From positions 57,951-121,950 of the forward strand of contig CAXTKD010000010.1 in NCBI GenBank assembly GCA_964244885.1: a DNA stretch of 64,000 nt. The letters run 5' to 3'. The translations under genes were made by a program, and so were the position numbers. Below the pieces are notes generated by a model. The model saw only the letters and a program-made list of their open reading frames with translations. It made no database searches and was not told the DNA's origin. This DNA is from CAXTKD01 sp964244885. GTDB taxonomy: Bacteria; Pseudomonadota; Alphaproteobacteria; Sphingomonadales; Sphingomonadaceae. Below are positions 33,396-41,889 of the stretch, piece after piece. Each line of letters begins with the position of its first letter. The first letter of the stretch is position 1.

Positions 33396-34811
33396 GTGAG
33401 CGATGCGAGAGCCTATGACCTGGTGATCGACGGCCGGGCCGTCGCCACGGCGGCGCATGCCGCCGTGCACGACCCGGCGACGGGCGCGGTGGTCGGGCAC
33501 GCGCCGGTCGCCACCGCCGGACAGGTCGATGCCGCGGTGGCGGCGGCAAAAGCCGCCTTCCCCGGCTGGGCCGCAACGAGCGACGAGGCCCGCAAAGCCG
33601 CGTGCGTCGCGATGGGCGACCTGATCGAAGCCCATGCCGAAGAACTTGCACAGCTGCTCAGCCGCGAGCAGGGCAAGCCGCTCGGCGGCCTCGGCGCGCG
33701 GTTCGAGGTCGGCGGCGCCGCCGCCTGGGCGCGCCATGCCGCCACCCTCGACCTGCCGGTCGAGGTCATCCAGGACGACGCGGACGCCCAGATCACGCTG
33801 CACCGCAAGCCGGTCGGAGTCGTCGCGTCGATCACGCCGTGGAACTGGCCGCTGATGATCGCCATCTGGCACATCGTTCCGGCGATCCGCGCCGGCAACG
33901 CCGTGGTCATCAAGCCGTCGCCCTTCACCCCGCTCGGCACGCTGCGGCTGGTCGAGATCCTGCAAGGCGCGCTGCCGCCCGGCGTGCTCAACGCCGTCGC
34001 CGGCGATGACTCGATCGGGCCGTTGCTCACCGGCCATACTGATGTCGCCAAGGTCGTCTTCACCGGATCGACCGCCACCGGTCGCAAGGTCATGGGCAGC
34101 GCCGCCGCGACGCTCAAGCGAGTCACGCTGGAGCTGGGCGGCAACGACGCCGGAATCGTCCTGCCCGACGCCGATCCGCAGGCGATCGCCGAAGGGCTGT
34201 TCTGGGGCGCCTTCATCAACAGCGGCCAGACCTGCGCAGCGCTCAAGCGGCTCTACGTCCACGACAGCCTCTACGACGCCGTGTGCGACGCGCTGGTCGC
34301 GGTCGCCGGCGCGGTGACGATGGGCAACGGCCTCGACGAAAGCTCGGCGCTCGGCCCGCTCCAGAATCGCATGCAGTTCGACAAGGTCGCGCGGCTCGTC
34401 GACGAGGCGCGCGCCGACGGCGCGCGCATCCTGACCGGCGGGGCGCCGATCGACGGGCCCGGCTATTTCTACCCGGTGACGCTGGTCGCCGACGCGCGCG
34501 ACGGCATGGCGCTGGTCGACGAGGAGCAGTTCGGCCCGGCGCTGCCGATCCTGCGCTACACCGACCTCGACGACGCCATCGCGCGCGCCAACGCCTCGGA
34601 AAACGGCCTCGGCGCCTCGGTCTGGTCGGCGGACGTGGCGGCCGCGCGCGCGATCGGCGCGCGGCTCGAAGCCGGCACCGTGTGGATCAACAAGCACGGC
34701 GCTATCCGCCCCGACACCCCCTTCGGGGGCGTCAAGGCGTCGGGCATCGGAGTCGAGTTCGGCCGCCAGGGGCTGGAGGAATATACGACGATCCAGGTCG
34801 TCCACCGTTAG
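33396..34811 (+). CDS. NAD(P)-dependent aldehyde dehydrogenase
   Basis: 471 residues, normal for the family. It oxidises an aldehyde to its acid. Catalytic Asn150 (TPWNWP), cofactor loop GSTATG 224-229, general base Glu246 (LELGGND) and nucleophile Cys280 (SGQTCAALKR). The start is a GTG at 33396, 4 bp after the DoxX stop. The substrate is unknown. In this operon it probably clears an aldehyde formed by monooxygenation or amine release (inference). Confidence 0.94.
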   Translation: MSDARAYDLVIDGRAVATAAHAAVHDPATGAVVGHAPVATAGQVDAAVAAAKAAFPGWAATSDEARKAACVAMGDLIEAHAEELAQLLSREQGKPLGGLGARFEVGGAAAWARHAATLDLPVEVIQDDADAQITLHRKPVGVVASITPWNWPLMIAIWHIVPAIRAGNAVVIKPSPFTPLGTLRLVEILQGALPPGVLNAVAGDDSIGPLLTGHTDVAKVVFTGSTATGRKVMGSAAATLKRVTLELGGNDAGIVLPDADPQAIAEGLFWGAFINSGQTCAALKRLYVHDSLYDAVCDALVAVAGAVTMGNGLDESSALGPLQNRMQFDKVARLVDEARADGARILTGGAPIDGPGYFYPVTLVADARDGMALVDEEQFGPALPILRYTDLDDAIARANASENGLGASVWSADVAAARAIGARLEAGTVWINKHGAIRPDTPFGGVKASGIGVEFGRQGLEEYTTIQVVHR

Positions 34812-34905
34812 AGCGGTTCGAAGCAGGCGGCGAAAGCCGACACGACATCGGCGCGCATATCTTGTACCGATCGAGCAAGCATCATGATGCCCCCGAGGTC
34901 TCGCC

Positions 34906-35370
34906 ATGTCACGACCGCCCATCCCGCCCTTCGATGACGATACGGCTGCGCAGAAGGTGCGGATGGCTGAAGATGCCTGGAACAGCCGCGATCCGGAGCG
35001 CGTCTCGCTGGCGTATACCGAGAACAGTTTCTGGCGGAATCGGGCGGAGTTCATCACCGGCAGAGCGCAGATCGTGGCGTTCCTGACGCGCAAATGGGGT
35101 CGCGAACTCGACTACCGCCTGATCAAGGAAGTGTGGGCGCACGCCGGTGACCGGATAGCCGTGCGCTTTGCCTATGAATGGCACGACGACAGCGAGCAAT
35201 GGTATCGTTCCTACGGCAATGAGAACTGGCAGTTCGACGAAGCCGGACTGATGGCCGTGCGGATCGCGTCGATCAACGATCGCCGCATCGCCGATGCGGA
35301 TCGGTTGTTCCATTGGCCGCTCGGAGCGCGGCCGCGCGACCATCCGTCGCTCAGTGACCTGGGGCTCTGA
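34906..35370 (+). CDS. DUF1348 / NTF2-like protein
   Basis: 154 residues. The cone-shaped NTF2-like fold of DUF1348 is recognised by AEDAWNSRDPERVSLAYTENS near 20-40 and FWRNRAEFITGRAQIVAFL near 41-59, followed by RFAYEWHDD near 87. Small enzymes and binding proteins of this fold are common in catabolic clusters. No catalytic role can be assigned. It is 94 bp after the aldehyde dehydrogenase gene on the same strand. Confidence 0.85.
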   Translation: MSRPPIPPFDDDTAAQKVRMAEDAWNSRDPERVSLAYTENSFWRNRAEFITGRAQIVAFLTRKWGRELDYRLIKEVWAHAGDRIAVRFAYEWHDDSEQWYRSYGNENWQFDEAGLMAVRIASINDRRIADADRLFHWPLGARPRDHPSLSDLGL

Positions 35371-35453
35371 CCGGCCGCCAGCGCCATCCGATCGCGGGTT
35401 CGATGTCAGCGTTACGTCTGATCGGTATTTTGCGCCGACGGTAAATCGCTCGC

Positions 35454-35870
35454 TCAGTCGGCCAGCGCGGCGATCGCGTTGACCTCGACCAGGAACGCTG
35501 AGTGGCCGAGCGCCTGCGCGCCGATCAGCGTCGTCGCGGTCACCGGCCAGTCGGGTCCGAACACCTTGTCCCCGGCGGCGTTGATCACCGGCAGCAGCGC
35601 GTCACTGTGATCGACGACGATGATCGTCATCTGCACCAGCCGGTCGGGGCCGGCGCCGATCGCCGCCAGCGTGTCGCGGATATTGACGAACACCTGCTCG
35701 ATCTGCGCGGCGTGGTCGCGCCCGCCGACGATATTGCCGTCGCGGTCGAGCGCGACCTGGCCGGCGAGATAGGCGGTGCGCCCGCCGGCGGGCGCGATGA
35801 CGACATGCGCATGCTTGTTCTCCGGCGGCGGGAACAGCGCGTCCGGATTGATCTTGACGAGGTCGGTCAT
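35454..35870 (-). CDS. RidA family protein (reactive imine/enamine deaminase)
   Basis: 138 residues from the ATG at 35870, preceded by AGGAG and overlapping the amidase stop as ATGA. The RidA fold is seen in TAYLAGQVALDRDGNIVGG near 32-50, QIEQVFVNIRDTLAAIGA near 55-72 and the C-terminal VEVNAIAAL. Canonical RidA proteins use an Arg near position 105 to hydrolyse 2-aminoacrylate. The corresponding region here is ATTLIGAQAL with no Arg, so it may belong to an Rid subfamily with another activity. It is the last gene of the HDAC-like / amidase / RidA operon. Confidence 0.86.
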   Translation of the reverse strand: MTDLVKINPDALFPPPENKHAHVVIAPAGGRTAYLAGQVALDRDGNIVGGRDHAAQIEQVFVNIRDTLAAIGAGPDRLVQMTIIVVDHSDALLPVINAAGDKVFGPDWPVTATTLIGAQALGHSAFLVEVNAIAALAD

Positions 35871-37324
35871 GCTCTTGCTCCTGTGTGGGAAACGTGGATG
35901 GCCGGCACGCGGCGATGCCACGGCATCGCCTGCTCCAGCTGCGCGGCGAGGTTGAACAGCGTGCCCTCGTCGCCGAAGCGCGAGACCACCATCGTGCCGA
36001 TCGGCAGGCCGTCGGCGCTCATGTGCGTCGGCACCGAGGCGGCGGGGTGGCCGGTGACGTTGAACACCCCGGCGAACGGCGAATAGGCGTCGCCGCAGAA
36101 GCGCTCCCAGAACGCCTCGTAATCGTCCGGAGACTGGCCAAGCCAGCCGATCGGCGCGGGCGGCTGTGCGAGCACCGGCAGCAGCAGGATATCATAGCGC
36201 TCGAAGAACGCGCCCATCTGGCGCTGCACCGTGCCGTGGTTGAGCATGGCGCGAGCCACCGCTTCGCCGGAGGTGCGCTTGCCGTCGGCGTAGATCGCCA
36301 GCGTGAACGGTTCGAGCGTGGTGGCGTCGATCGGACGCCCCATCGCCTCGGCGGCCATCGCCAGTCCGGCGAGCGAGTTGGCGTTCGATTCGTCGCGGAT
36401 CGCGCGGCGGAAGGCGGCGAAATCGATCGCCGGCGAGTCCTCCTCGATATGGTGCCCCAGTGTTTCGCACGCAGCGGCCGTCTTGCGCACGGCCTCGGCG
36501 CAATCGGCGTGGACCGCCGCGCCGCTGAACGACCTCATCTGCACCGCGATGCGCAGGCCCGTGCGCGGCCGCTCCAGCTCTTCGACGTAGCGCCGGACGG
36601 GCGGCGGCGCCCAGGCCTGCGCGCCGGTGTCGGCACCGTGGACGCTGTCGAGCAGCACCGCCGAGTCGCGAACGCTGCGCGACACGACGAACTCCACCCC
36701 GCGCGAGCCCGGCGCGTCGCCCATCACCGGGCCGATCGGGGTGCGGTGGCGGTTGGGCTTCAGGCCGAACAGCCCGCAGTTGGAGGCGGGGATGCGGATC
36801 GATCCGATCCCGTCATTGGCATGCGCCACCGGCACCACCCCCGCCGCGACCGCCGCCGCCGACCCGCCGCTCGACCCGCCCGGCGTGTGGGCCGGGTTCC
36901 AGGGGTTGCGGGTGATGCCGTTCAGCGCCGTCTCGGTGGCGATCTGCGCGCCGAACTCGGCGCAGGTCGTCTTGCCGATCGTCATCAGCCCGGCCTCGCG
37001 GAAGCGGGTCATCAGGTTGGTGTCGATCGTCGAGACATTGCCCTTGAGCAGCCGGCAGCCCGCCTCATAGGGCGTACCCTTCATCTCGAGCGCGAGGTCC
37101 TTGAGCAGGAACGGTACGCCGAACATCGCGCCGTGCGGCACCGCGTCGCGCGCCGCCTCGCGCGCCATGTCGGTCAAGTCGTGCGCGACGAAGTTGAGTT
37201 CGCCCTGCACCTTCTCCGCCGCCGTCGCCGCGAGCTCGATCAGCTCCAGCGGCGTCACCTGCCGGCTCGCGACCAGCGCCGCAAGCGCCACGCCGTCGAG
37301 CTTCGCATATTCCTCGAGCGTCAT
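35867..37324 (-). CDS. amidase signature family hydrolase
   Basis: 485 residues from the ATG at 37324, which overlaps the stop of the HDAC-like gene (ATGA). The Ser-cisSer-Lys triad can be read: Lys75 (LLKDL), cis-Ser in GGSSGGS 149-155, nucleophile Ser175 in DGIGSIRIPAS. The usual GTDxxGS motif is altered to ANDGIGS. It hydrolyses a carboxamide or related C-N bond of unknown nature. Coupling with RidA downstream suggests the released amine or ammonia passes through an imine stage (inference). Confidence 0.92.
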   Translation of the reverse strand: MTLEEYAKLDGVALAALVASRQVTPLELIELAATAAEKVQGELNFVAHDLTDMAREAARDAVPHGAMFGVPFLLKDLALEMKGTPYEAGCRLLKGNVSTIDTNLMTRFREAGLMTIGKTTCAEFGAQIATETALNGITRNPWNPAHTPGGSSGGSAAAVAAGVVPVAHANDGIGSIRIPASNCGLFGLKPNRHRTPIGPVMGDAPGSRGVEFVVSRSVRDSAVLLDSVHGADTGAQAWAPPPVRRYVEELERPRTGLRIAVQMRSFSGAAVHADCAEAVRKTAAACETLGHHIEEDSPAIDFAAFRRAIRDESNANSLAGLAMAAEAMGRPIDATTLEPFTLAIYADGKRTSGEAVARAMLNHGTVQRQMGAFFERYDILLLPVLAQPPAPIGWLGQSPDDYEAFWERFCGDAYSPFAGVFNVTGHPAASVPTHMSADGLPIGTMVVSRFGDEGTLFNLAAQLEQAMPWHRRVPAIHVSHTGARA

Positions 37325-38463
37325 GCCGGGGCCTTTCCGTTGCGGGGGTCGCGGTCGATAGCGTCGGCCCATTCGTCGATCAGCGCGCGGTGGAAGGCGG
37401 CGGCGCGCGGCCCGGGCTGCTGCGCCTGGTGCACCGGCAGCGCCGGGTCGGCGACGATCGGCGCGACGCCCGCCACCACCTCGACGATGGCATGGCCGCA
37501 GAACGGCGCGTGCGCTTCCGAATAGCCGCCCTCGTGAACCACGACCAAGCGGCCGCCGCACAGCGCTTCCGCCGCCTGTTTCACGCGCTGCGTCATCGCC
37601 CGGAACGTGTCGCTGTGCGCCATCATCCGCCCCATCGGATCGTGGATTCCGGCATCCAGCCCGCTGGCGACGATCACGAGATCGGGCGCGAAGCGGTGCA
37701 ATGCGGGCAGCACGATGCGGTCGATCGCGTGGAGATAGGCGTCGTGGCCGGCGCCGGCGGGCAGCGGCACGTTGATGTTGCAGCCGTCGCCGGCGCTGCT
37801 GCCGCGATCCTCGGCGCCGGCATAACCGAACGGGAAGCAACCGTCCTGGTGCAGCGAGATCGTCAGCACGTCGCCGCGTTCGTAGAAAATTCCCTGCGTG
37901 CCGTTGCCGTGATGCACGTCCCAGTCGACCACCGCGATGCGCTTCGGCCCGTGCGCCGCCAGCGCCGCCTCGATCGCGATCGCGATGTTGGCGAACAGGC
38001 ACGATCCCATCGCTTCCTCGGGCAGGCAGTGATGCCCGCACGGCCGGCACAGCGCATAGGCGTTGGCGACGCGGCCCGACAGGACGTCGTCGACTGCGTG
38101 CTTGGCCAGCCCCGCGGAAATGGCGGCGATCTCGTAGCCGCCCGGCCCGAAATCGGCGGCGATGCCGAGCGAGCCGCCGCCCGCGTCGCTCATCGCCTTG
38201 AACCGCTGCAAATAGCCTGCGGGGTGCACGCGCAGCAGGTCCGCCTTGCTGACCGGCGCGGCCTTCACCACGTCGAGCTGATCGAGCAGGCCCGAAGCGC
38301 GCAGAAGGTTGAGCAGCCGCCGCTTGGTGTCGGGCGTATCGACGCCCACCGTGCCGCTCGGCGGCTGCACCCATCCGCCGACCGGCAGCGTCAGCATCGT
38401 GATCGCGGTGCCGCCGTGCCAGAACGTCATCTCGTCGGTGTAGAAGCCGGTCTTGCCCGTCAT
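37321..38463 (-). CDS. histone deacetylase / acetylpolyamine amidohydrolase family protein
   Basis: 380 residues. Zinc amidohydrolase of the arginase-deacetylase fold: His144-His145 (CGHHCLPEE), the zinc site DWDVHHGNGTQ at 180-190 (Asp182, His184), and SGLDAG near 276 with the third ligand Asp. An extra acidic and glycine-rich segment GAEDRGSSAG near 205 is typical of class II-like bacterial members. Such enzymes remove short acyl groups from amines or amides. It is first in a three-gene coupled operon and divergent from a TetR gene 112 bp away. Confidence 0.92.
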   Translation of the reverse strand: MTGKTGFYTDEMTFWHGGTAITMLTLPVGGWVQPPSGTVGVDTPDTKRRLLNLLRASGLLDQLDVVKAAPVSKADLLRVHPAGYLQRFKAMSDAGGGSLGIAADFGPGGYEIAAISAGLAKHAVDDVLSGRVANAYALCRPCGHHCLPEEAMGSCLFANIAIAIEAALAAHGPKRIAVVDWDVHHGNGTQGIFYERGDVLTISLHQDGCFPFGYAGAEDRGSSAGDGCNINVPLPAGAGHDAYLHAIDRIVLPALHRFAPDLVIVASGLDAGIHDPMGRMMAHSDTFRAMTQRVKQAAEALCGGRLVVVHEGGYSEAHAPFCGHAIVEVVAGVAPIVADPALPVHQAQQPGPRAAAFHRALIDEWADAIDRDPRNGKAPA

Positions 38464-38488
38464 TGCAGCGTCCTGTCGGTCATTCGAT

Positions 38489-38511
38489 TAACATGAGCAT
38501 AATTCACATTA
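38489..38511. promoter_or_regulatory. imperfect inverted repeat between the HDAC-like and TetR genes
   Basis: TAACATGA and TCACATTA form 8-bp arms (6 of 8 pairs match) separated by 7 nt, in the AT-rich part of the divergent intergenic region. It is a candidate operator for the adjacent TetR protein, given only as a possibility. Confidence 0.35.
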
Positions 38512-38575
38512 CCTGTAAAGCGCCGGAGAATTGGCGTTGCCTTTTCCGGGCTTTGGACGGCATTATGTGGGGCAT

Positions 38576-39244
38576 ATGCGTAAAGTCCCCACACAATTGC
38601 GCGCCAAGCAGCGTGTCGAGCGAATCCTCGACGCCACCGAGGCGCTGCTGATCGAGAGCGGGGTCGCCACCCTGACGGTCAACGACATCGCCACCCGCGC
38701 GGAGGTGCCGATCGGGTCGGTCTACCAATATTTCAACAACCGCGACGAAGTGCTGCGTGCGCTGTGCGACCGGCACTACCGTATCCTGGGCAACGCCGCC
38801 GACGGCTATTTCACCAATATCCGCACCGTCGCGGATTTCACCCGCGACGTCCGCAAGGCGCTTTATCTGTGCTGGGACTACACCAACAACAACGCCGCCT
38901 TCCGCGAATTGTTCTTCGACGTCCAGGCGTGGGGCGTGCTGCGCGAGGTCGACTGGCAGGACACGCTGCTCAACGCCGAGCGGATGAGCGAGGCGCTGCG
39001 CTCGCTCGTCTCCTACGTGCCGCGGGAAAGCGTGCTGGCGCTGTGCATCATCATCGGCGACTCGGCCAGCAGCACCGCTCGGATCGCGGTTCGCGTCGAA
39101 AATCTGCGGGACGAGCTTTTCAAACAGTTCGTCGCGATGGTCGAAAGCCGGGTCTTCACGCTGCTGCGCGACAACGCCGAGCTCGAAGCCGCGTCCCACG
39201 CCCGGCTGGACGACGCGCCGGAGCTTGCCGCCTACGCGAAATAG
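38576..39244 (+). CDS. TetR/AcrR family transcriptional regulator
   Basis: 222 residues from the ATG at 38576. N-terminal helix-turn-helix: LTVNDIATRAEVPIGSVYQY near 34-53, preceded by RILDATEALLIESG. The C-terminal ligand domain is all-helical with a Trp-rich stretch (LCWDYTNNN, AWGVLREVDWQD). It is divergent from the HDAC-like / amidase / RidA operon and is likely its local repressor (inference). Confidence 0.88.
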   Translation: MRKVPTQLRAKQRVERILDATEALLIESGVATLTVNDIATRAEVPIGSVYQYFNNRDEVLRALCDRHYRILGNAADGYFTNIRTVADFTRDVRKALYLCWDYTNNNAAFRELFFDVQAWGVLREVDWQDTLLNAERMSEALRSLVSYVPRESVLALCIIIGDSASSTARIAVRVENLRDELFKQFVAMVESRVFTLLRDNAELEAASHARLDDAPELAAYAK

Positions 39245-39266
39245 CGTTTCCGATACGGGCGTTCGG

Positions 39267-39860
39267 CTATCGGCGATAACGGTCCACCAGCGCCTCGAAC
39301 GCGGTCCAGGCGCGCTGATCGGCGAGCGGCTCCCCGGCGAAGCGGCTCGACACGTGATGGCCGAGGTAGATGCCGCGCAATTCCCAGACGATCTGATCGA
39401 CATCCGTATCGCCTCGCAATGTGCCGTCCGCGATCGCTTCGCCGGCGAGGGTGGCCAGCAAGGCGCGCGACCGCGCTTCGGCCTCGCCGACCTGCGCGCG
39501 GACCTCGCCATCCAGATCGTCGAGCTCGAACAGCGCCGAAGCGATCGGGCATCCGCCGCCCAGCCCGGCGCGCCGCGTCCAGCCGAGCCAGCCCCGCATC
39601 AGCGCGGTCAGCCGCGGCAGGCCCGGCGGCTCCGCCATCGCCGGCGCGGCGACCTGTGCCGCCACCAGCGCCTCGGCATGCGCGACCAGGCGCAGCTGAA
39701 TGTCTTCCTTGGATCGGAAGTGAGCGAACAGCCCGCTCTTCGACATGCCGACCGCCTCCGCCAGCGCGCCGAAGGTCACGCCGGACAAGCCTGTGACGCT
39801 GAGCATCTCCAGGCCCTGGTCGAGAATGCGGTCGTAGGTTTTGGCGGCCGTCGCTTTCAT
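39267..39860 (-). CDS. TetR/AcrR family transcriptional regulator
   Basis: 197 residues. Helix-turn-helix GVTFGALAEAVGMSKSGLFAHF near 27-48 with a preceding RILDQGLEMLSVTG. The C-terminal domain holds GCPIASALFELDD near 104-116, seen in a subgroup of TetR regulators linked to alkylated or electrophilic inducers. Convergent with the other TetR gene (22 bp between stops) and divergent from the first isonitrile hydratase-like gene, which it probably controls (inference). Confidence 0.88.
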   Translation of the reverse strand: MKATAAKTYDRILDQGLEMLSVTGLSGVTFGALAEAVGMSKSGLFAHFRSKEDIQLRLVAHAEALVAAQVAAPAMAEPPGLPRLTALMRGWLGWTRRAGLGGGCPIASALFELDDLDGEVRAQVGEAEARSRALLATLAGEAIADGTLRGDTDVDQIVWELRGIYLGHHVSSRFAGEPLADQRAWTAFEALVDRYRR

Positions 39861-39871
39861 CCTTGAATAAT

Positions 39872-39883
39872 ACGACCGTTCGT
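39872..39883. promoter_or_regulatory. near-palindrome ACGACCGTTCGT, candidate TetR operator
   Basis: The 12-mer is palindromic except for one pair and lies 12 bp upstream of the TetR start and about 64 bp before the divergent DJ-1 gene. Position and symmetry fit autoregulation by the TetR protein. Confidence 0.45.
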
Positions 39884-39946
39884 GCTTTTAGGCAAGCGCT
39901 CGTCCCAGTCGGCGGCAAGCATGCCATGTCATCACGGAGAATCGTC

Positions 39947-40654
39947 ATGAGTGAGACCGAAACCGCGCCCCCGCCGCTTCAGATCGGAATGGTCATCTTT
40001 CCCCGCATGACCCTGCTCGATCTCGCCGGGCCGCAGCTGGCGTTGTTCGGCCATGGGCCCATCCACCTGCTGTCGGAAACGCTCGATCCGGTGATGACCG
40101 ATTCGGGCATCGCCATCCTGCCGACGCTGACGTTCGACGATTGCCCGCACGGGCTCGACATCCTGTTCGTCCCCGGCGGCAGCGGCGCGTTCGAATCGGT
40201 GGAGAACGAGCGCATCATCCGCTTCCTCCAGGAGCACGGCCGGACCGCGAAATACATCACCTCGGTCTGCACGGGCTCGATCCTGCTCGCCGCCGCCGGC
40301 CTGATGGACGGGTACAAGGCGACGACGCACTGGGCGACCGTCCCGATCCTCGAGGAATTCGGGGTCGAGATCGTCCGCGAGCGCGTCGTGATCGATCGCA
40401 ACCGCATCTCGGGCGGCGGCGTGACGGCGGGCATCGACTTCGGACTGACCCTCCTGGCCCAGTTGCGTGGCGACACCGCCGCCAAATGCTCGCAGCTGAT
40501 GATGGAATATGATCCCCAGCCGCCGTTCGACAGCGGCTCGCCGTTCGTCGCGGAGCCGCAGACGATAGCTATCGTCAATCGGATGCTCGAGGAGCCCAAT
40601 GCCGAGGGTCTCGGCATCATCAGGCGTTTCAGGGAGCGCAAGCTGGCGGCCTGA
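39947..40654 (+). CDS. DJ-1/PfpI family protein, isonitrile hydratase-like (copy 1)
   Basis: 235 residues from the ATG at 39947 with GGAGA 7 nt upstream. The flavodoxin-like DJ-1 fold shows FPRMTLLDLAGPQ with Asp25, FVPGGSGAFE, and the nucleophile elbow TSVCTGS with Cys108. Asp, Cys and the following Thr match the residues reported as important in Pseudomonas isonitrile hydratase, which hydrates isonitriles to N-substituted formamides. The C-terminal MEYDPQPPFDSGSPF block is also typical. The family annotation covers many proteins of unknown activity. A paralogue is at 45726-46436. Confidence 0.84.
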   Translation: MSETETAPPPLQIGMVIFPRMTLLDLAGPQLALFGHGPIHLLSETLDPVMTDSGIAILPTLTFDDCPHGLDILFVPGGSGAFESVENERIIRFLQEHGRTAKYITSVCTGSILLAAAGLMDGYKATTHWATVPILEEFGVEIVRERVVIDRNRISGGGVTAGIDFGLTLLAQLRGDTAAKCSQLMMEYDPQPPFDSGSPFVAEPQTIAIVNRMLEEPNAEGLGIIRRFRERKLAA

Positions 40655-40672
40655 TTCGTCGTCCACCCGCAG

Positions 40673-40703
40673 GCGCATGCGGCGTCTCGTTCGCCGCATG
40701 CGC
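40673..40703 (+). terminator. strong hairpin after the first DJ-1 gene
   Basis: GCGCATGCGGCG and CGCCGCATGCGC form a 12-bp perfect stem with a 7-nt loop, starting 18 bp after the stop codon, followed by TTCGGG. The T-tract is weak, but the stem is very stable and the position fits a transcription terminator. Confidence 0.65.
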
Positions 40704-40754
40704 TTCGGGCGCCGATCGCCCCTTGCGAAGCGACGCTAATCCTATAAAAGATAT

Positions 40755-40770
40755 ACAATGCTCACATTGT
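40755..40770. promoter_or_regulatory. inverted repeat ACAATG-N4-CATTGT upstream of the MBL gene
   Basis: Perfect 6-bp arms spaced by 4 nt, directly after an AT-rich TATAAAAGATAT block that could hold a -10 region. It is about 155 bp before the MBL-fold gene start, in the 270-bp gap after the DJ-1 gene. Probably the regulatory site of the 40925-45724 operon. Confidence 0.5.
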
Positions 40771-40924
40771 CGGGCTGCGGCGAGTTCGGGGCGTTATACG
40801 GTGGCCGAAGGCCCGCCGCATAGGTAAACAGGGAGCGGGCGGGACGATCTTTCGCCTTCACCCGTTCTTCCGCACTTGCTCGCGGCACCCCGCCGACCAT
40901 CCTCAACCGCACGAAGGATTTCCG

Positions 40925-41884
40925 ATGTCCAAGCCATTCGCCTCCTCGCAGGACCTGGCCGAGAAGACCGAGACGTTGGAGGTCCTGGCCGATGGCGTCT
41001 ACGCCCTGACCGCGCAGGGTGATCCGAACGTCGGCGCGATCGAGGGCGAGGACTTCGTCGTCTGCATCGAGGCGCGGGCGACTCCGGCGGCGGCTCGCGA
41101 CTGGCTGGTCCAGCTTCGCCGGCATACCGACAAGCCGGTCAGATACCTCGTCCTGACGCATTATCATGCGGTTCGCGTGCTCGGCGCGAGCGCGTTCGAC
41201 GCCGAGCATATCCTGATGAGCGCGGCGACCGCCGCGCTCATCGAGGAGCGCGGGCGCCAGGATTGGGACAGCGAGTTCGGCAGGATGCCGCGCCTGTTCA
41301 AGAATCCCGAGGAAATCCCCGGCCTGACCCGGCCGACCGAAACCTTCGAGAGCGAGCACCGCATCGAACTTGGCGGCGATCGCGGCGCGCTGGAGCTCCA
41401 GTTCTGCGGCCGCGGCCATACCGAAGGCGACATCGTCGTCTGGCACGAGAAGTCGAAGACCCTGTTCGCGGGCGATCTCGTCGAGGCCGAGGCCGCGCTC
41501 TACACCGGCGACGCCTTCCATTTCGACTGGTCCGCCGGGACGCTCGACCGGGTCAAGGCGTATCGCGCCGAAAACCTGGTCGGCGGGCGCGGCGCGGTGG
41601 CGCGCGGGGTCGCGGCGACCGACGCGGCGGTCGAGCAGACCCGCGACTTCCTGAAGGGCATGATCGAGCATGTCGGCGAGGCGCACAAGCGCGGCGGCAC
41701 GCTGAAGGACGCCTTCGAGGCGACGCACCGGGCGCTGTCCCCCAAATTCGGCCAGTGGCCGATCTTCGAGCACTGCCTTCCCTTCGACGTGCAACGGCTC
41801 TGGGACGAGTTCGACGGCATCGAGCGGCCTCGCATCTGGACGATGGAGCGCGACCGCGAGGTCTGGGCCGAGCTCCAAGGCTGA
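40925..41884 (+). CDS. MBL-fold metallo-hydrolase, aromatic-catabolism type
   Basis: 319 residues. Metallo-beta-lactamase fold with LVLTHYHAVRVLGASAF near 75-91, CGRGHTEGDIVVW near 158-170 and LFAGDLVE near 177-184. The first metal motif reads HYHAVR instead of HxHxDH, so the usual Asp-His pair is missing. This variant belongs to a recurring subgroup found beside FAD hydroxylases with DUF2783 partners. Hydrolase or isomerase role unknown. It leads the operon with the hydroxylase and fumarylacetoacetase. Confidence 0.83.
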   Translation: MSKPFASSQDLAEKTETLEVLADGVYALTAQGDPNVGAIEGEDFVVCIEARATPAAARDWLVQLRRHTDKPVRYLVLTHYHAVRVLGASAFDAEHILMSAATAALIEERGRQDWDSEFGRMPRLFKNPEEIPGLTRPTETFESEHRIELGGDRGALELQFCGRGHTEGDIVVWHEKSKTLFAGDLVEAEAALYTGDAFHFDWSAGTLDRVKAYRAENLVGGRGAVARGVAATDAAVEQTRDFLKGMIEHVGEAHKRGGTLKDAFEATHRALSPKFGQWPIFEHCLPFDVQRLWDEFDGIERPRIWTMERDREVWAELQG

Positions 41885-41889
41885 CGACC

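Noticed and set aside
35867..38374. Possible fusion of the HDAC-like and amidase genes (one 835-codon frame)
   Set aside because: The first 350 codons are out of frame with the HDAC-like protein and have no homology. The two genes are separate and overlap by ATGA at 37321-37324.
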